A stretch of 5,074 nucleotides of DNA from Paracoccaceae bacterium (GTDB taxonomy: Bacteria > Pseudomonadota > Alphaproteobacteria > Rhodobacterales > Rhodobacteraceae): NCBI GenBank assembly GCA_024304875.1, contig JAMWZF010000235.1:1-5074 (forward strand). The letters are read 5' to 3'. The notes under the pieces are model-generated. The model did not search any database. It was not told the origin of the DNA and worked only from the letters and a program-made list of their open reading frames with translations. Positions 1 through 5,074 of the stretch are shown here, one piece after another. Each line of letters begins with the position of its first letter. The stretch's first letter is position 1. The translations under genes were made by a program, and so were the position numbers.

Positions 1-175
1 CAATCAGGAGAGCAGCCGCTCCGGCGGCACCGGCCTCGGGCTCAGCATCGTCAGGGCGATCGTCCAGAAACACGGTGGCGAGGTCAGCGTCACCAGCAAG
101 GTCGGGATCGGATCGACCTTCTCGATCGCGCTTCCGGCCACCGTCGGCGCCACGGCGCAGCGCGCCCGGGCCTGA
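1..175 (+). CDS. Sensor histidine kinase, C-terminal end only (HK1, partial)
   Basis: The gene enters from the left edge; the first complete codon is at base 2 and a TGA at 173-175 ends it, leaving 57 residues. The visible part is the end of a HATPase_c (GHKL) ATP-binding domain. A G2 box reads GGTGLGLSIV (residues 9-18 of the fragment) and is followed by the usual helix and last strands, RAIVQKHGGEVSVTSKVGIG and then STFSIALPA. The G2 box closes the ATP lid, so the product should autophosphorylate a conserved His that lies upstream of the window. The protein ends soon after the ATP-binding domain, so no receiver domain is fused at the C terminus. RR1 begins 26 bases downstream on the same strand, suggesting co-transcription and possibly a cognate pair; this pairing is inference. 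The sensor domain cannot be seen. A conserved ATP-binding end makes the family call secure. Confidence 0.9.
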   Translation, partial: NQESSRSGGTGLGLSIVRAIVQKHGGEVSVTSKVGIGSTFSIALPATVGATAQRARA

Positions 176-201
176 CCGCGCGGTGTGACGGGACACGAGT
201 G

Positions 202-618
202 ATGCCAGACAAAGACCTGCGGATCCTTCATGTGGATGACGATGCCGACACGCGCGAGATCGTCGCCGTGACGCTCGACATCTTCGGGGCGGTCGACCTG
301 ATCCAGTTCGCCTCCGGTGCGGTCGCGCTCGACCACGCCGAGGCCTTCGGACCGGATGTCGTGCTGCTCGACTACCAGATGCCGGGGATGACCGGACTGG
401 ACATCCTGCACAGGCTGAACGCCATGCCCGGCATGTCCCGGGCGGCCGTCGTCTTCATGACGGGCCGTTCGGACGAGCGGGAGATCCGCCTGATGCAGGA
501 GGCCGGCGCCACCTCGGTCATCGTCAAGCCTTTCGAGCCGGCCGACCTGCTGACAGCATTGCAGGCCGCCCGCGACAGGGCGCGTGCGCCCCTCGCCAGG
601 CAGGACAAGATCGCGTGA
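202..618 (+). CDS. Single-domain response regulator, CheY/DivK-like (RR1)
   Basis: This 138-residue protein is a lone receiver (REC) domain with no output domain. It shows the full active site: acidic pocket HVDDD (D12, D13), phosphoacceptor D57 in VVLLDYQMPGMTG, T87 in VFMTGRS and K109 in VIVKPFEP. The last 25 or so residues are a helix and a charged tail. It should accept phosphate from a histidine kinase and act through protein contact or as a phosphorelay intermediate in the cytoplasm. The start is either ATG 202 or the GTG directly before it at 199. ATG is preferred because it gives exactly the same length and active-site numbering as RR2. No strong Shine-Dalgarno is visible, which fits translational coupling to HK1, whose stop is 26 bases upstream. 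It aligns without gaps to RR2 (about 42 of 138 identical, counted by eye), so the two look like paralogues. Partner kinase and output are unknown. Confidence 0.94.
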   Translation: MPDKDLRILHVDDDADTREIVAVTLDIFGAVDLIQFASGAVALDHAEAFGPDVVLLDYQMPGMTGLDILHRLNAMPGMSRAAVVFMTGRSDEREIRLMQEAGATSVIVKPFEPADLLTALQAARDRARAPLARQDKIA

Positions 619-741
619 CGGATGCCCTGCCCTCCTGCGCCGCTGCATCCCCTGCGATCAATTTGCCTGCGTCCTTCCTTGACCACGAGATCGACCCAAG
701 ATCTCCACAATTGGCTGGCAGACAACTCCGCACAGTCCAAG

Positions 742-767
742 CGCCGACACCGGCGGGCCGATGCCCG
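742..767 (+). other. Two overlapping GC-rich hairpins in the RR2 leader
   Basis: CGCCG (742-746) can pair with CGGCG (751-755) around loop ACAC. CGGGC (754-758) can pair with GCCCG (763-767) around loop CGAT, and GTTTCCCC follows. The two stems share bases 754-755, so they cannot both form completely. They lie 39-64 bases before the RR2 start and could weakly terminate read-through from RR1 or be a chance product of GC-rich DNA. The stems are only 5 bp and there is no T-run. The remainder of the 619-805 gap holds no convincing promoter or gene. Confidence 0.25.
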
Positions 768-796
768 GTTTCCCCAAGGCATGCGGCGCAACTCTT

Positions 797-800
797 GAGG
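797..800 (+). promoter_or_regulatory. Ribosome binding site deciding the RR2 start
   Basis: GAGG, within TTGAGG, sits 5 bases before ATG 806. It favours this start over the in-frame ATG at 761, which would add 15 residues not expected ahead of the first strand of a receiver domain. Confidence 0.7.
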
Positions 801-805
801 TACCG

Positions 806-1222
806 ATGGCGAATGATACCCCGCTGATCCTTCAGGTGGACGACGAGGAAGATATCCTCGCCGTGTCCAAGCTCGCCCTCGAAGCCGTCGGCGGCCTGCG
901 CATCGTCCAGTGCAGCTCGGGCGCCGAGGCGCTTCAGTCGGCCCCGCGCGAGAACCCCGATCTCTTTCTCGTGGACGTGATGATGCCGCATATGGACGGG
1001 ATCGAGACGCTTCGCAGGCTCCGCTCCATCGAGGGGTTCGAAAACACGCCCGCGATCTTCATGACCGCCAAGGCGACCGCGCAGGACAGGGAGATCCTGA
1101 TGCGCTCGGGCGCCGAGGCCGTCATCACCAAGCCGTTCGACCCCCTGACCGTGGCGTCGGACATCGTGGCGATCTGGGCAGCCTCCCGGCAGAGCCAGCC
1201 TGGCGAGGCCACCGAGGCGTAA
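806..1222 (+). CDS. Single-domain response regulator, CheY/DivK-like (RR2)
   Basis: This is a 138-residue stand-alone receiver domain. Active-site residues are D12 and D13 in LILQVDDEED, phosphoacceptor D57 in LFLVDVMMPHMDG, T87 in IFMTAKA and K109 in VITKPFDP. No DNA-binding or enzymatic domain follows, so the output must pass through another protein or phosphorelay. The ATG at 806 is chosen over the upstream in-frame ATG at 761 because GAGG stands 5 bases before it and the protein then matches RR1 in length and numbering. RR2 lies 187 bases after RR1 and 212 bases before the HK2 ATG. A terminator-like hairpin follows 30 bases after its stop, so it probably ends the HK1-RR1-RR2 transcription unit. 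Residue 88, next to the switch Thr, is Ala, against Gly in RR1. Surface residues also differ strongly, as expected if each receiver has a different partner. The family call is firm and the pathway is unknown. Confidence 0.95.
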   Translation: MANDTPLILQVDDEEDILAVSKLALEAVGGLRIVQCSSGAEALQSAPRENPDLFLVDVMMPHMDGIETLRRLRSIEGFENTPAIFMTAKATAQDREILMRSGAEAVITKPFDPLTVASDIVAIWAASRQSQPGEATEA

Positions 1223-1252
1223 GACGCCCGGGAAGGGGCCGATTGCCTCGCA

Positions 1253-1274
1253 ATTGGCGGGCAAACCGCCCAAT
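1253..1274 (+). terminator. Terminator-like hairpin after RR2
   Basis: ATTGGCGG (1253-1260) pairs with CCGCCCAAT (1266-1274) around loop GCAAA, giving an 8-bp stem with one bulged C. It begins 30 bases after the RR2 stop. No T-run follows directly (the next bases are CAAGCCGTATTG), so it may be a weak intrinsic terminator, an RNA 3'-end stabiliser or a pause site. It is the best candidate end for the upstream transcription unit. Confidence 0.45.
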
Positions 1275-1283
1275 CAAGCCGTA

Positions 1284-1313
1284 TTGTCGTTAATGCCACG
1301 CCAATGGTCTAAT
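1284..1313 (+). promoter_or_regulatory. Candidate sigma70-type promoter for HK2
   Basis: TTGTCG (1284-1289) matches the -35 consensus at 4 of 6 positions. After an 18-base spacer, TCTAAT (1308-1313) matches the -10 at 5 of 6. Transcription would begin near 1320, within the AT-rich stretch. The -10 hexamer lies inside the first copy of the 20-bp direct repeat, so a protein bound to the repeats would affect initiation. This is a consensus match by eye only. A weaker alternative is TTGGTC (1324-1329) with TAGATG (1347-1352), 17 bases apart. Confidence 0.35.
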
Positions 1314-1340
1314 TTTCAAGGAATTGGTCTAATTTTGAAC
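1301..1340 (+). repeat. Tandem 20-bp direct repeat upstream of HK2
   Basis: Two adjacent 20-base units, 1301-1320 and 1321-1340, match at 15 of 20 positions and share an identical 12-base core, TGGTCTAATTTT, at 1305-1316 and 1325-1336. A 20-base period is about two helical turns, so both cores would face the same side of the DNA, typical of cooperative operator sites. The second copy also contains an AATT-N5-AATT dyad (1322-1334). The repeats lie in the AT-rich island before HK2 and overlap the candidate -10. The repeat is directly seen; the operator role is inferred. Confidence 0.75.
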
Positions 1341-1356
1341 ATGTTCTAGATGTTCT
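1337..1356 (+). promoter_or_regulatory. Palindrome and half-site cluster before HK2, possible operator
   Basis: GAACATGTTC (1337-1346) is a perfect 10-bp palindrome. ATGTTCT occurs twice, at 1341-1347 and 1350-1356, nine bases apart. GAACAT (1337-1342) and ATGTTC (1350-1355) also form a 6-bp inverted repeat with a 7-base spacer. Such overlapping half-sites directly after the 20-bp repeats suggest a transcription-factor site. The cognate factor is not identified. The spacing does not fit the alphaproteobacterial LexA box. Confidence 0.4.
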
Positions 1357-1421
1357 GTCGTAACCAATCAGGAGTGGATTACGAGGCGCCGTAGGTTTGA
1401 GCACTTGTCACAAGACATTCT

Positions 1422-1426
1422 AAGGG
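1422..1426 (+). promoter_or_regulatory. Ribosome binding site favouring ATG 1435 for HK2
   Basis: AAGGG lies 8 bases before ATG 1435, a near-ideal spacing. The competing TTG at 1405 has only GTAGG (1391-1395), 9 bases upstream. Both starts are in the same open frame, which extends back to 1339. Confidence 0.5.
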
Positions 1427-1434
1427 CCACGAGA

Positions 1435-2823
1435 ATGGGCACCATCGCTGCACCTTTGGTTCTCGGGGAGGAGGAGCGCCTGCGACCTCCCAGCACGGAC
1501 ATCCTCATTCGTCACATGCGCGACTACAGCCAAGTCGGCATCGACCTCGTGGGGCAGCGCCAGCTGATCTTCATCTTTGCGGCGGCCCTGGCCGGTTTCT
1601 ACTATGACCTGCGGCTGGCCGTCACCCTCCTCGTGATGATCGGCTTTTCCGAACTCTTCGACCTCTGGGTCTTCCGCAAGGTCATTCGCAGCGAGGCCAC
1701 CGACACCGCCGCCGCGCACCGGCACCTCGCCCTGCTGTGCATCGGAACCGTGATCAGCTCGAGCGTGATCGTGACCTACGCGGTCGGGATCGCGATCCTG
1801 CAGGGGCCGACCACGCACTTCCTGCCCCTCTTCTTCCTCTTTGCCGCGTCCCTGTTCGCGGCGATGAACAACCATCAGCTTCTGCCGGTCCTGTTCATCC
1901 GGCTCGCGATGTACGGGACCGCATTCCTCTTCATTCCGATCCGCGATGTCGTCATCACCCAGGCGCCGATCCGGTCCGAGCTCTGGGCACAGCTGTTTAC
2001 CAGCGTCTTCGTCCTGTTCTTCGTGGTCGATTGTTCGCGGATCTACCTGAGGTTCTACCGGTCCCAGATCCTGCAGTTCCAGGCCCTGCAGAAGGAACAC
2101 GAACTGTCCCGCGCGGCCTACAAGGCCAAGACCGAATTCGTCTCGACCATGAGCCACGAACTTCGCACGCCGCTGACCGCCATCAAGGCCTCGATCGAAC
2201 TGCTCGACGCGGGCAAGCTTGGCGACCTGCCGGCTCAGGCCAAACTCGCAGTCGGCCTTGCGCAGAAGAATTCGGACCGGCTTCTGAACCTCATCACCGA
2301 AATACTCGATCTCCAGAGCGTCGAGACGAATGTGATGCAGTTCGACATCGCCCGGATAGACATTCTCGACGCGATCCGGGATGCGGTCACGGAGATCGAG
2401 CCCTATTCCCAGCGGCTCTCGGTCGATTTCGACGTCTCCCTGCCGAGCGAGCCGATCTACGTGAAGGCCGATCGCAAGAGGCTGATCCAGGTGTTCTCGA
2501 ACATCGCGTCCAATGCATCGAAATTCTCGCCTCCGGGCAGTACCGTCCGGATCAGGGTCGACACCGACGGCGACCGGGTGGCGGTCAAGTTCATCGACCA
2601 GGGGATCGGGTTGACGGAAGCGGATCATCGCAAGGTCTTCGACCCCTTCACCCAGGTCGATTCCTCCGACACCCGGAAGATCGGGGGCGCCGGGCTGGGG
2701 ATGAGCATATCGAAACGCATCATGGATGCTCTCGAGGGGACGATCTCGTACCAGCGGAATTCGGACATCGGAACGACGTTTTTCGTGACCTTCCCCCGCT
2801 GGGACGCCGCCCGGCCGTCCTAG
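1435..2823 (+). CDS. Multi-pass membrane sensor histidine kinase (HK2)
   Basis: From ATG 1435 the protein has 462 residues; a TTG at 1405 would add 10. ATG is preferred for its AAGGG site. A short cytoplasmic N terminus leads into about six hydrophobic segments (roughly 43-58, 61-80, 98-122, 129-143, 148-167 and 185-203), forming an integral membrane sensor that I do not recognise as a named domain. A helical linker (about 210-233) joins a HisKA domain with H241 in STMSHELRTPLTAIKAS; the HELRT motif suggests both kinase and phosphatase activity. The HATPase_c domain shows the N box NIASNASKF (catalytic N360), G1 box DQGIG (388-392), F box VFDPF (401-405) and G2 box GGAGLGM (417-423). The protein stops shortly after, with no fused receiver. 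All catalytic residues are present. It should sense a membrane or lipophilic signal and phosphorylate a separate receiver, possibly RR1 or RR2 (inference). The AT-rich repeat-bearing region before it suggests its own regulated promoter. Confidence 0.93.
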   Translation: MGTIAAPLVLGEEERLRPPSTDILIRHMRDYSQVGIDLVGQRQLIFIFAAALAGFYYDLRLAVTLLVMIGFSELFDLWVFRKVIRSEATDTAAAHRHLALLCIGTVISSSVIVTYAVGIAILQGPTTHFLPLFFLFAASLFAAMNNHQLLPVLFIRLAMYGTAFLFIPIRDVVITQAPIRSELWAQLFTSVFVLFFVVDCSRIYLRFYRSQILQFQALQKEHELSRAAYKAKTEFVSTMSHELRTPLTAIKASIELLDAGKLGDLPAQAKLAVGLAQKNSDRLLNLITEILDLQSVETNVMQFDIARIDILDAIRDAVTEIEPYSQRLSVDFDVSLPSEPIYVKADRKRLIQVFSNIASNASKFSPPGSTVRIRVDTDGDRVAVKFIDQGIGLTEADHRKVFDPFTQVDSSDTRKIGGAGLGMSISKRIMDALEGTISYQRNSDIGTTFFVTFPRWDAARPS

Positions 2824-2825
2824 GA

Positions 2826-2861
2826 GGCGGGCTGCCGGTTTAAGACGGCGCGCCGGCCGCC
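2826..2861 (+). terminator. Imperfect GC hairpin just after HK2
   Basis: GGCGG (2826-2830) can pair with CCGCC (2857-2861), and CCGG (2835-2838) with CCGG (2853-2856), leaving GCTG (2831-2834) as a bulge and a 14-base loop. It starts 3 bases after the HK2 stop. There is no T-run, and GC-rich DNA makes such stems easily by chance, so it is only a possible terminator. Confidence 0.28.
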
Positions 2862-2918
2862 CCACTACCGCGATGCCCTGTAAATGCTCGCCGCAGCCCC
2901 AGGACGACGCCCATACGT

Positions 2919-3018
2919 TGCATTTCTGCACTAAAGCGGGATTGCGCGAGCCAGGAGCGCGATTAACCTTAGGTAATCCCTCGACCCTCACTGAAATTCC
3001 GGCCCTGCTTGGTGCAGG
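2919..3018 (+). promoter_or_regulatory. HK3 leader with several small dyads
   Basis: The 248-base gap between HK2 and HK3 holds no gene. Its features are TGCA-TTTC-TGCA (2919-2930), the sequence TTAACCTTAGGTAAT (2963-2977) with an ACCT-T-AGGT dyad at its centre, and a hairpin CCTGC-TTGGT-GCAGG (3004-3018). The second resembles but does not match the CtrA consensus TTAA-N7-TTAA. No good -35/-10 pair was found. A regulated promoter for HK3 is plausible from the gap size, but the individual sites are weak. Confidence 0.3.
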
Positions 3019-3071
3019 CATCAATCTCACGAGACGCAGACGTCCAAACCCGCCGAACCAGGCAGAGCAGC

Positions 3072-5074
3072 ATGACCGCATCCCCGCACTGGCGCCTCCC
3101 CAGCAAGACCGCACAAGGCTCGATCGTCCTGCTTGTCGCGCTGGCAGTCGCGCTGTCCTTCATCGCCGTCAAGTTCGATGCCCTTCTCCGGCAGAACTAC
3201 GACCAGCATTTGAGGTTCGAGCACACGATCCAGCTGGTCGAGGCGCGGGAGGCGGTGGAGGAAAGGATCGTCGAGCACTTCCTGATCCTGAGCCGCCTCG
3301 GGGCCCTGCTCGAATCCAATCCCGATCTCGACCAGGCAGAATTCGCGGCGATGGTGCGACAGCTGGATGCGGAGGGCGGGAGCGTCATCAACTACGCAGC
3401 CGCCCCGGACCTGGTCGTCCGGTTCATCTATCCGCTTGAAAGGAACTGGAGCGCCCTGGGGCTCGACTATACCGCGCACGAGGATCAACGGGCCGCCGTC
3501 ATGGCGGCGATCGAGAACGAAGCTGCGACCGTCGTGGGCCCGGTGGACCTGATCCAGGGTGGGCAGGGCATCGTGATCCGCCAGCCGGTGTTTCTCGGCG
3601 AGGGAACGGCGGAGCGGCCGAGGGAACTCTGGGGGATCGTCTCGATCGTTCTGGATTACGAGGCGTTCTGGCAGAACAGCGGCCTGGCCGACCTGGCAAC
3701 CGACTACCGCCTGTTCGTCGCCTCGGACCTCGGAGGCGACGGGACCGTGACGCCGATCTTCGGCGATCCCGGCATCCGGACCGAACGTCCGATCGAGATG
3801 AGCCTCGAGTTTCCCACCGGCGCCTGGAACCTGATGGCCGTTCCCAGACCCGGCTGGCCGGCCCTGCCCCCCAATGCGGCGGCCTACCGGGCCCTCATCG
3901 CTGCGGTTGCGGCCCTGATCATGGGGGCCGCCGTGATCATCGTCATTCTCGCGATGTCCCACCGGACCTCTCGCAAGCGGCTGATCGCCGCGATCGACGC
4001 GATGGACGACGGCTTTGCGATGTTCGACAGGGACGGCTACCTCGTGGCCTACAACCAGCGGTACACCGAGATCTACGACTCCGCGGCGGCGCAGATCCGG
4101 AAGGGCGCAAGCTTCGAGGAGATCATCCGGATGGGCGCCCGTCACGGTCTCCAGATGGACGCCCTCGGACGCGAGGAAGAATGGGTCCAGGAACGCCTGG
4201 CCAGCTTCCGTGGTCCGGACATCGAATTCGAGCAGGAACTGTATGGCGGACGCCATTACCTGGCCTCGGACCGAAACATCGTCGGCGGCGACAAGGTCTG
4301 CGTTCGCACGGACGTGACACAGCTCAAGCGCGCCCAGGAAAGGGCCGAGAGCGCGAGCCGGGCAAAGTCCCAGTTCATCGCGACCCTGTCCCATGAACTG
4401 CGGACGCCCCTGACCGTTATCCTGGGAACCGCCGGACTCCTGAAGCACCTCGACAGGTTCGAACCGTCCAAGCGTCTGGTCGCCGAGATCAACCGGCCCG
4501 ATTTCGACAGCGAAACCGCATCGAGGGCCCTCGGCCACCTCATGGACCAGCTTTCGGGGATGATGGAGAAACAGGAGCGCTCGGCCAAGCAGATGCTCTC
4601 GCTCGTCGAGGACATGCTCAACATCGCGCAGGTGGAATCGGGCTCCTATTTCGTGCAGCCAGAGGTGCATCCCGTCGACGAGATACTGGCTCATGTCCGC
4701 GACCAGATGGGCCAGCTTGCCTGCAGGAAGGGACTGGCCTTCGAGGTGCGATCCAATGGCGAGACGGTCTACTGCGACCGGCTGCGCACGATCCAGATCC
4801 TGCTCAACCTGGTCGGCAACGCGATCAAGTTCACCCCTTCGGGGTCGGTCGAGGTCGGCGTCGAACAGGATGGCGACGATCTTGTCTTCGCCGTGCGCGA
4901 TACCGGGCCGGGCATCCCGCTCGATGCGCAACAGCGGATCTTCAACGCCTTCGAACAGGTGGATTCCTCGGACAGCCGCGCCCACGGCGGTGTCGGCCTT
5001 GGCCTCGCGATTTCCCGAGGACTGGCAACGGCGCAAGGCGGGTCGCTGCAGATCCAAAGCGAGCCGGGTTTCGG
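3072..5074 (+). CDS. CHASE-PAS sensor histidine kinase (HK3, 3' end beyond window)
   Basis: The frame is open from ATG 3072 to the right edge (667 codons plus 2 bases). A membrane helix (about 16-34) precedes a periplasmic region (36-271) that resembles a CHASE ligand-binding domain: VVRFIYPLERNWSALGLDY, then VVGPVDLIQGGQGIVIRQPV and WGIVSIVLDYEAFW. A second helix (272-296) leads to a cytoplasmic PAS domain of the PAS_7 kind (about 303-415; AIDAMDDGFAMFDRDGYLVA). A coiled-coil linker is followed by HisKA with H441 in ATLSHELRTPLTVI, then HATPase_c with N box NLVGNAIKF (N583), G1 box DTGPG (610-614), F box IFNAFEQV and G2 box GGVGLGLAIS. Compared with HK2, the HisKA hairpin is about 25 residues longer. 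The kinase should couple an external small ligand and an internal cue to phosphorylation. Whether a receiver domain is fused after the kinase cannot be seen. An in-frame GTG at 3012 is a less likely start; no strong Shine-Dalgarno is seen for the ATG. Confidence 0.93.
   Translation, partial: MTASPHWRLPSKTAQGSIVLLVALAVALSFIAVKFDALLRQNYDQHLRFEHTIQLVEAREAVEERIVEHFLILSRLGALLESNPDLDQAEFAAMVRQLDAEGGSVINYAAAPDLVVRFIYPLERNWSALGLDYTAHEDQRAAVMAAIENEAATVVGPVDLIQGGQGIVIRQPVFLGEGTAERPRELWGIVSIVLDYEAFWQNSGLADLATDYRLFVASDLGGDGTVTPIFGDPGIRTERPIEMSLEFPTGAWNLMAVPRPGWPALPPNAAAYRALIAAVAALIMGAAVIIVILAMSHRTSRKRLIAAIDAMDDGFAMFDRDGYLVAYNQRYTEIYDSAAAQIRKGASFEEIIRMGARHGLQMDALGREEEWVQERLASFRGPDIEFEQELYGGRHYLASDRNIVGGDKVCVRTDVTQLKRAQERAESASRAKSQFIATLSHELRTPLTVILGTAGLLKHLDRFEPSKRLVAEINRPDFDSETASRALGHLMDQLSGMMEKQERSAKQMLSLVEDMLNIAQVESGSYFVQPEVHPVDEILAHVRDQMGQLACRKGLAFEVRSNGETVYCDRLRTIQILLNLVGNAIKFTPSGSVEVGVEQDGDDLVFAVRDTGPGIPLDAQQRIFNAFEQVDSSDSRAHGGVGLGLAISRGLATAQGGSLQIQSEPGF

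Noticed and set aside
615..827. A 70-codon open frame bridging RR1 and RR2
   Set aside because: It overlaps both genes, has no convincing ribosome site, and its composition (P, R, A, S) looks like translated spacer. Coding use cannot be excluded but nothing supports it.
1343..1355. LexA (SOS) box before HK2
   Set aside because: Alphaproteobacterial LexA binds GTTC-N7-GTTC; the two GTTC copies here (1343-1346 and 1352-1355) are separated by only 5 bases. The palindrome GAAC-N2-GTTC does not fit the GAAC-N4-GTTC type either.
1..1374. CAATCAGGAG occurs at base 1 and again at 1365
   Set aside because: A 10-base match; the first lies inside HK1 coding sequence and the second in a spacer. There is no similarity around it, so chance is the simplest explanation.
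1374..1394. Tiny GTG-initiated leader peptide (6 codons then TAG) next to AGGAG before HK2
   Set aside because: The AGGAG overlaps the GTG itself, leaving no spacing for initiation, and the 6-residue sequence has no attenuation-like codon run.
1737..2843. A 368-codon + strand open frame inside HK2
   Set aside because: It lies in the wrong frame relative to the kinase motifs and its translation is rich in R, D, P and G without any domain.
1420..3114. A 564-codon open frame on the minus strand opposite HK2
   Set aside because: It is antisense to a clearly conserved kinase and its translation is an R/D/G/E/H-rich sequence without recognisable domains. Such frames arise from strong third-position GC bias on the coding strand.
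2873..3439. A 188-codon + strand open frame overlapping the start of HK3
   Set aside because: Its second half is an out-of-frame reading of HK3 with arginine- and proline-rich composition; the HK3 frame carries the membrane helix and CHASE motifs.
3027..5057. A 676-codon open frame on the minus strand opposite HK3
   Set aside because: Same reasoning: the + strand frame has CHASE, PAS, HisKA and HATPase motifs throughout, whereas the antisense translation is compositionally biased and has no domain signature.

Overview
This window is a compact two-component signalling cluster, with all five genes on the + strand: the 3' end of a histidine kinase (HK1), two small receiver-only response regulators (RR1 and RR2), a complete multi-pass membrane histidine kinase (HK2), and a CHASE-PAS histidine kinase (HK3) that runs off the right edge. 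The DNA is GC-rich with strong third-position GC bias in the real genes. That bias also creates very long spurious antisense frames. GC-rich coding DNA, DivK/CheY-like single-domain regulators and kinases of the HisKA/HATPase_c type with QVDSSD-like F/G2 linkers suggest an alphaproteobacterium, plausibly Rhodobacterales. This taxonomic guess is inference; the window contains no marker gene.

Layout. 1-175 is the last 57 codons of HK1, containing the G2 box of the ATP-binding domain. RR1 follows after 26 bases (202-618), so HK1 and RR1 look co-transcribed. A 187-base gap with small GC-rich hairpins leads to RR2 (806-1222), which has a good Shine-Dalgarno. RR1 and RR2 are both 138 residues and align without gaps, with the same active-site positions (D57, T87, K109), as expected for an old tandem duplication. 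After RR2 comes a terminator-like hairpin (1253-1274) and then a conspicuously AT-rich regulatory stretch (about 1280-1370). It carries a tandem 20-bp direct repeat, a candidate sigma70-type promoter and a cluster of GAACAT/ATGTTC half-sites. HK2 follows (1435-2823; alternative TTG start at 1405), then a 248-base gap with dyads, then HK3 (from 3072 to the window end).

Working together. No DNA-binding, diguanylate cyclase or other output domain is visible. The parts are sensors (an unrecognised six-helix membrane sensor in HK2; periplasmic CHASE plus cytoplasmic PAS in HK3) and phosphate-accepting single receivers. The simplest reading is a branched phosphorelay or CheY/DivK-like signalling node whose output lies outside the window, for example through protein-protein contact or a downstream phosphotransferase. 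Which kinase talks to which receiver cannot be read from the sequence. No RNA genes, mobile elements, CRISPR arrays or integration sites were seen.
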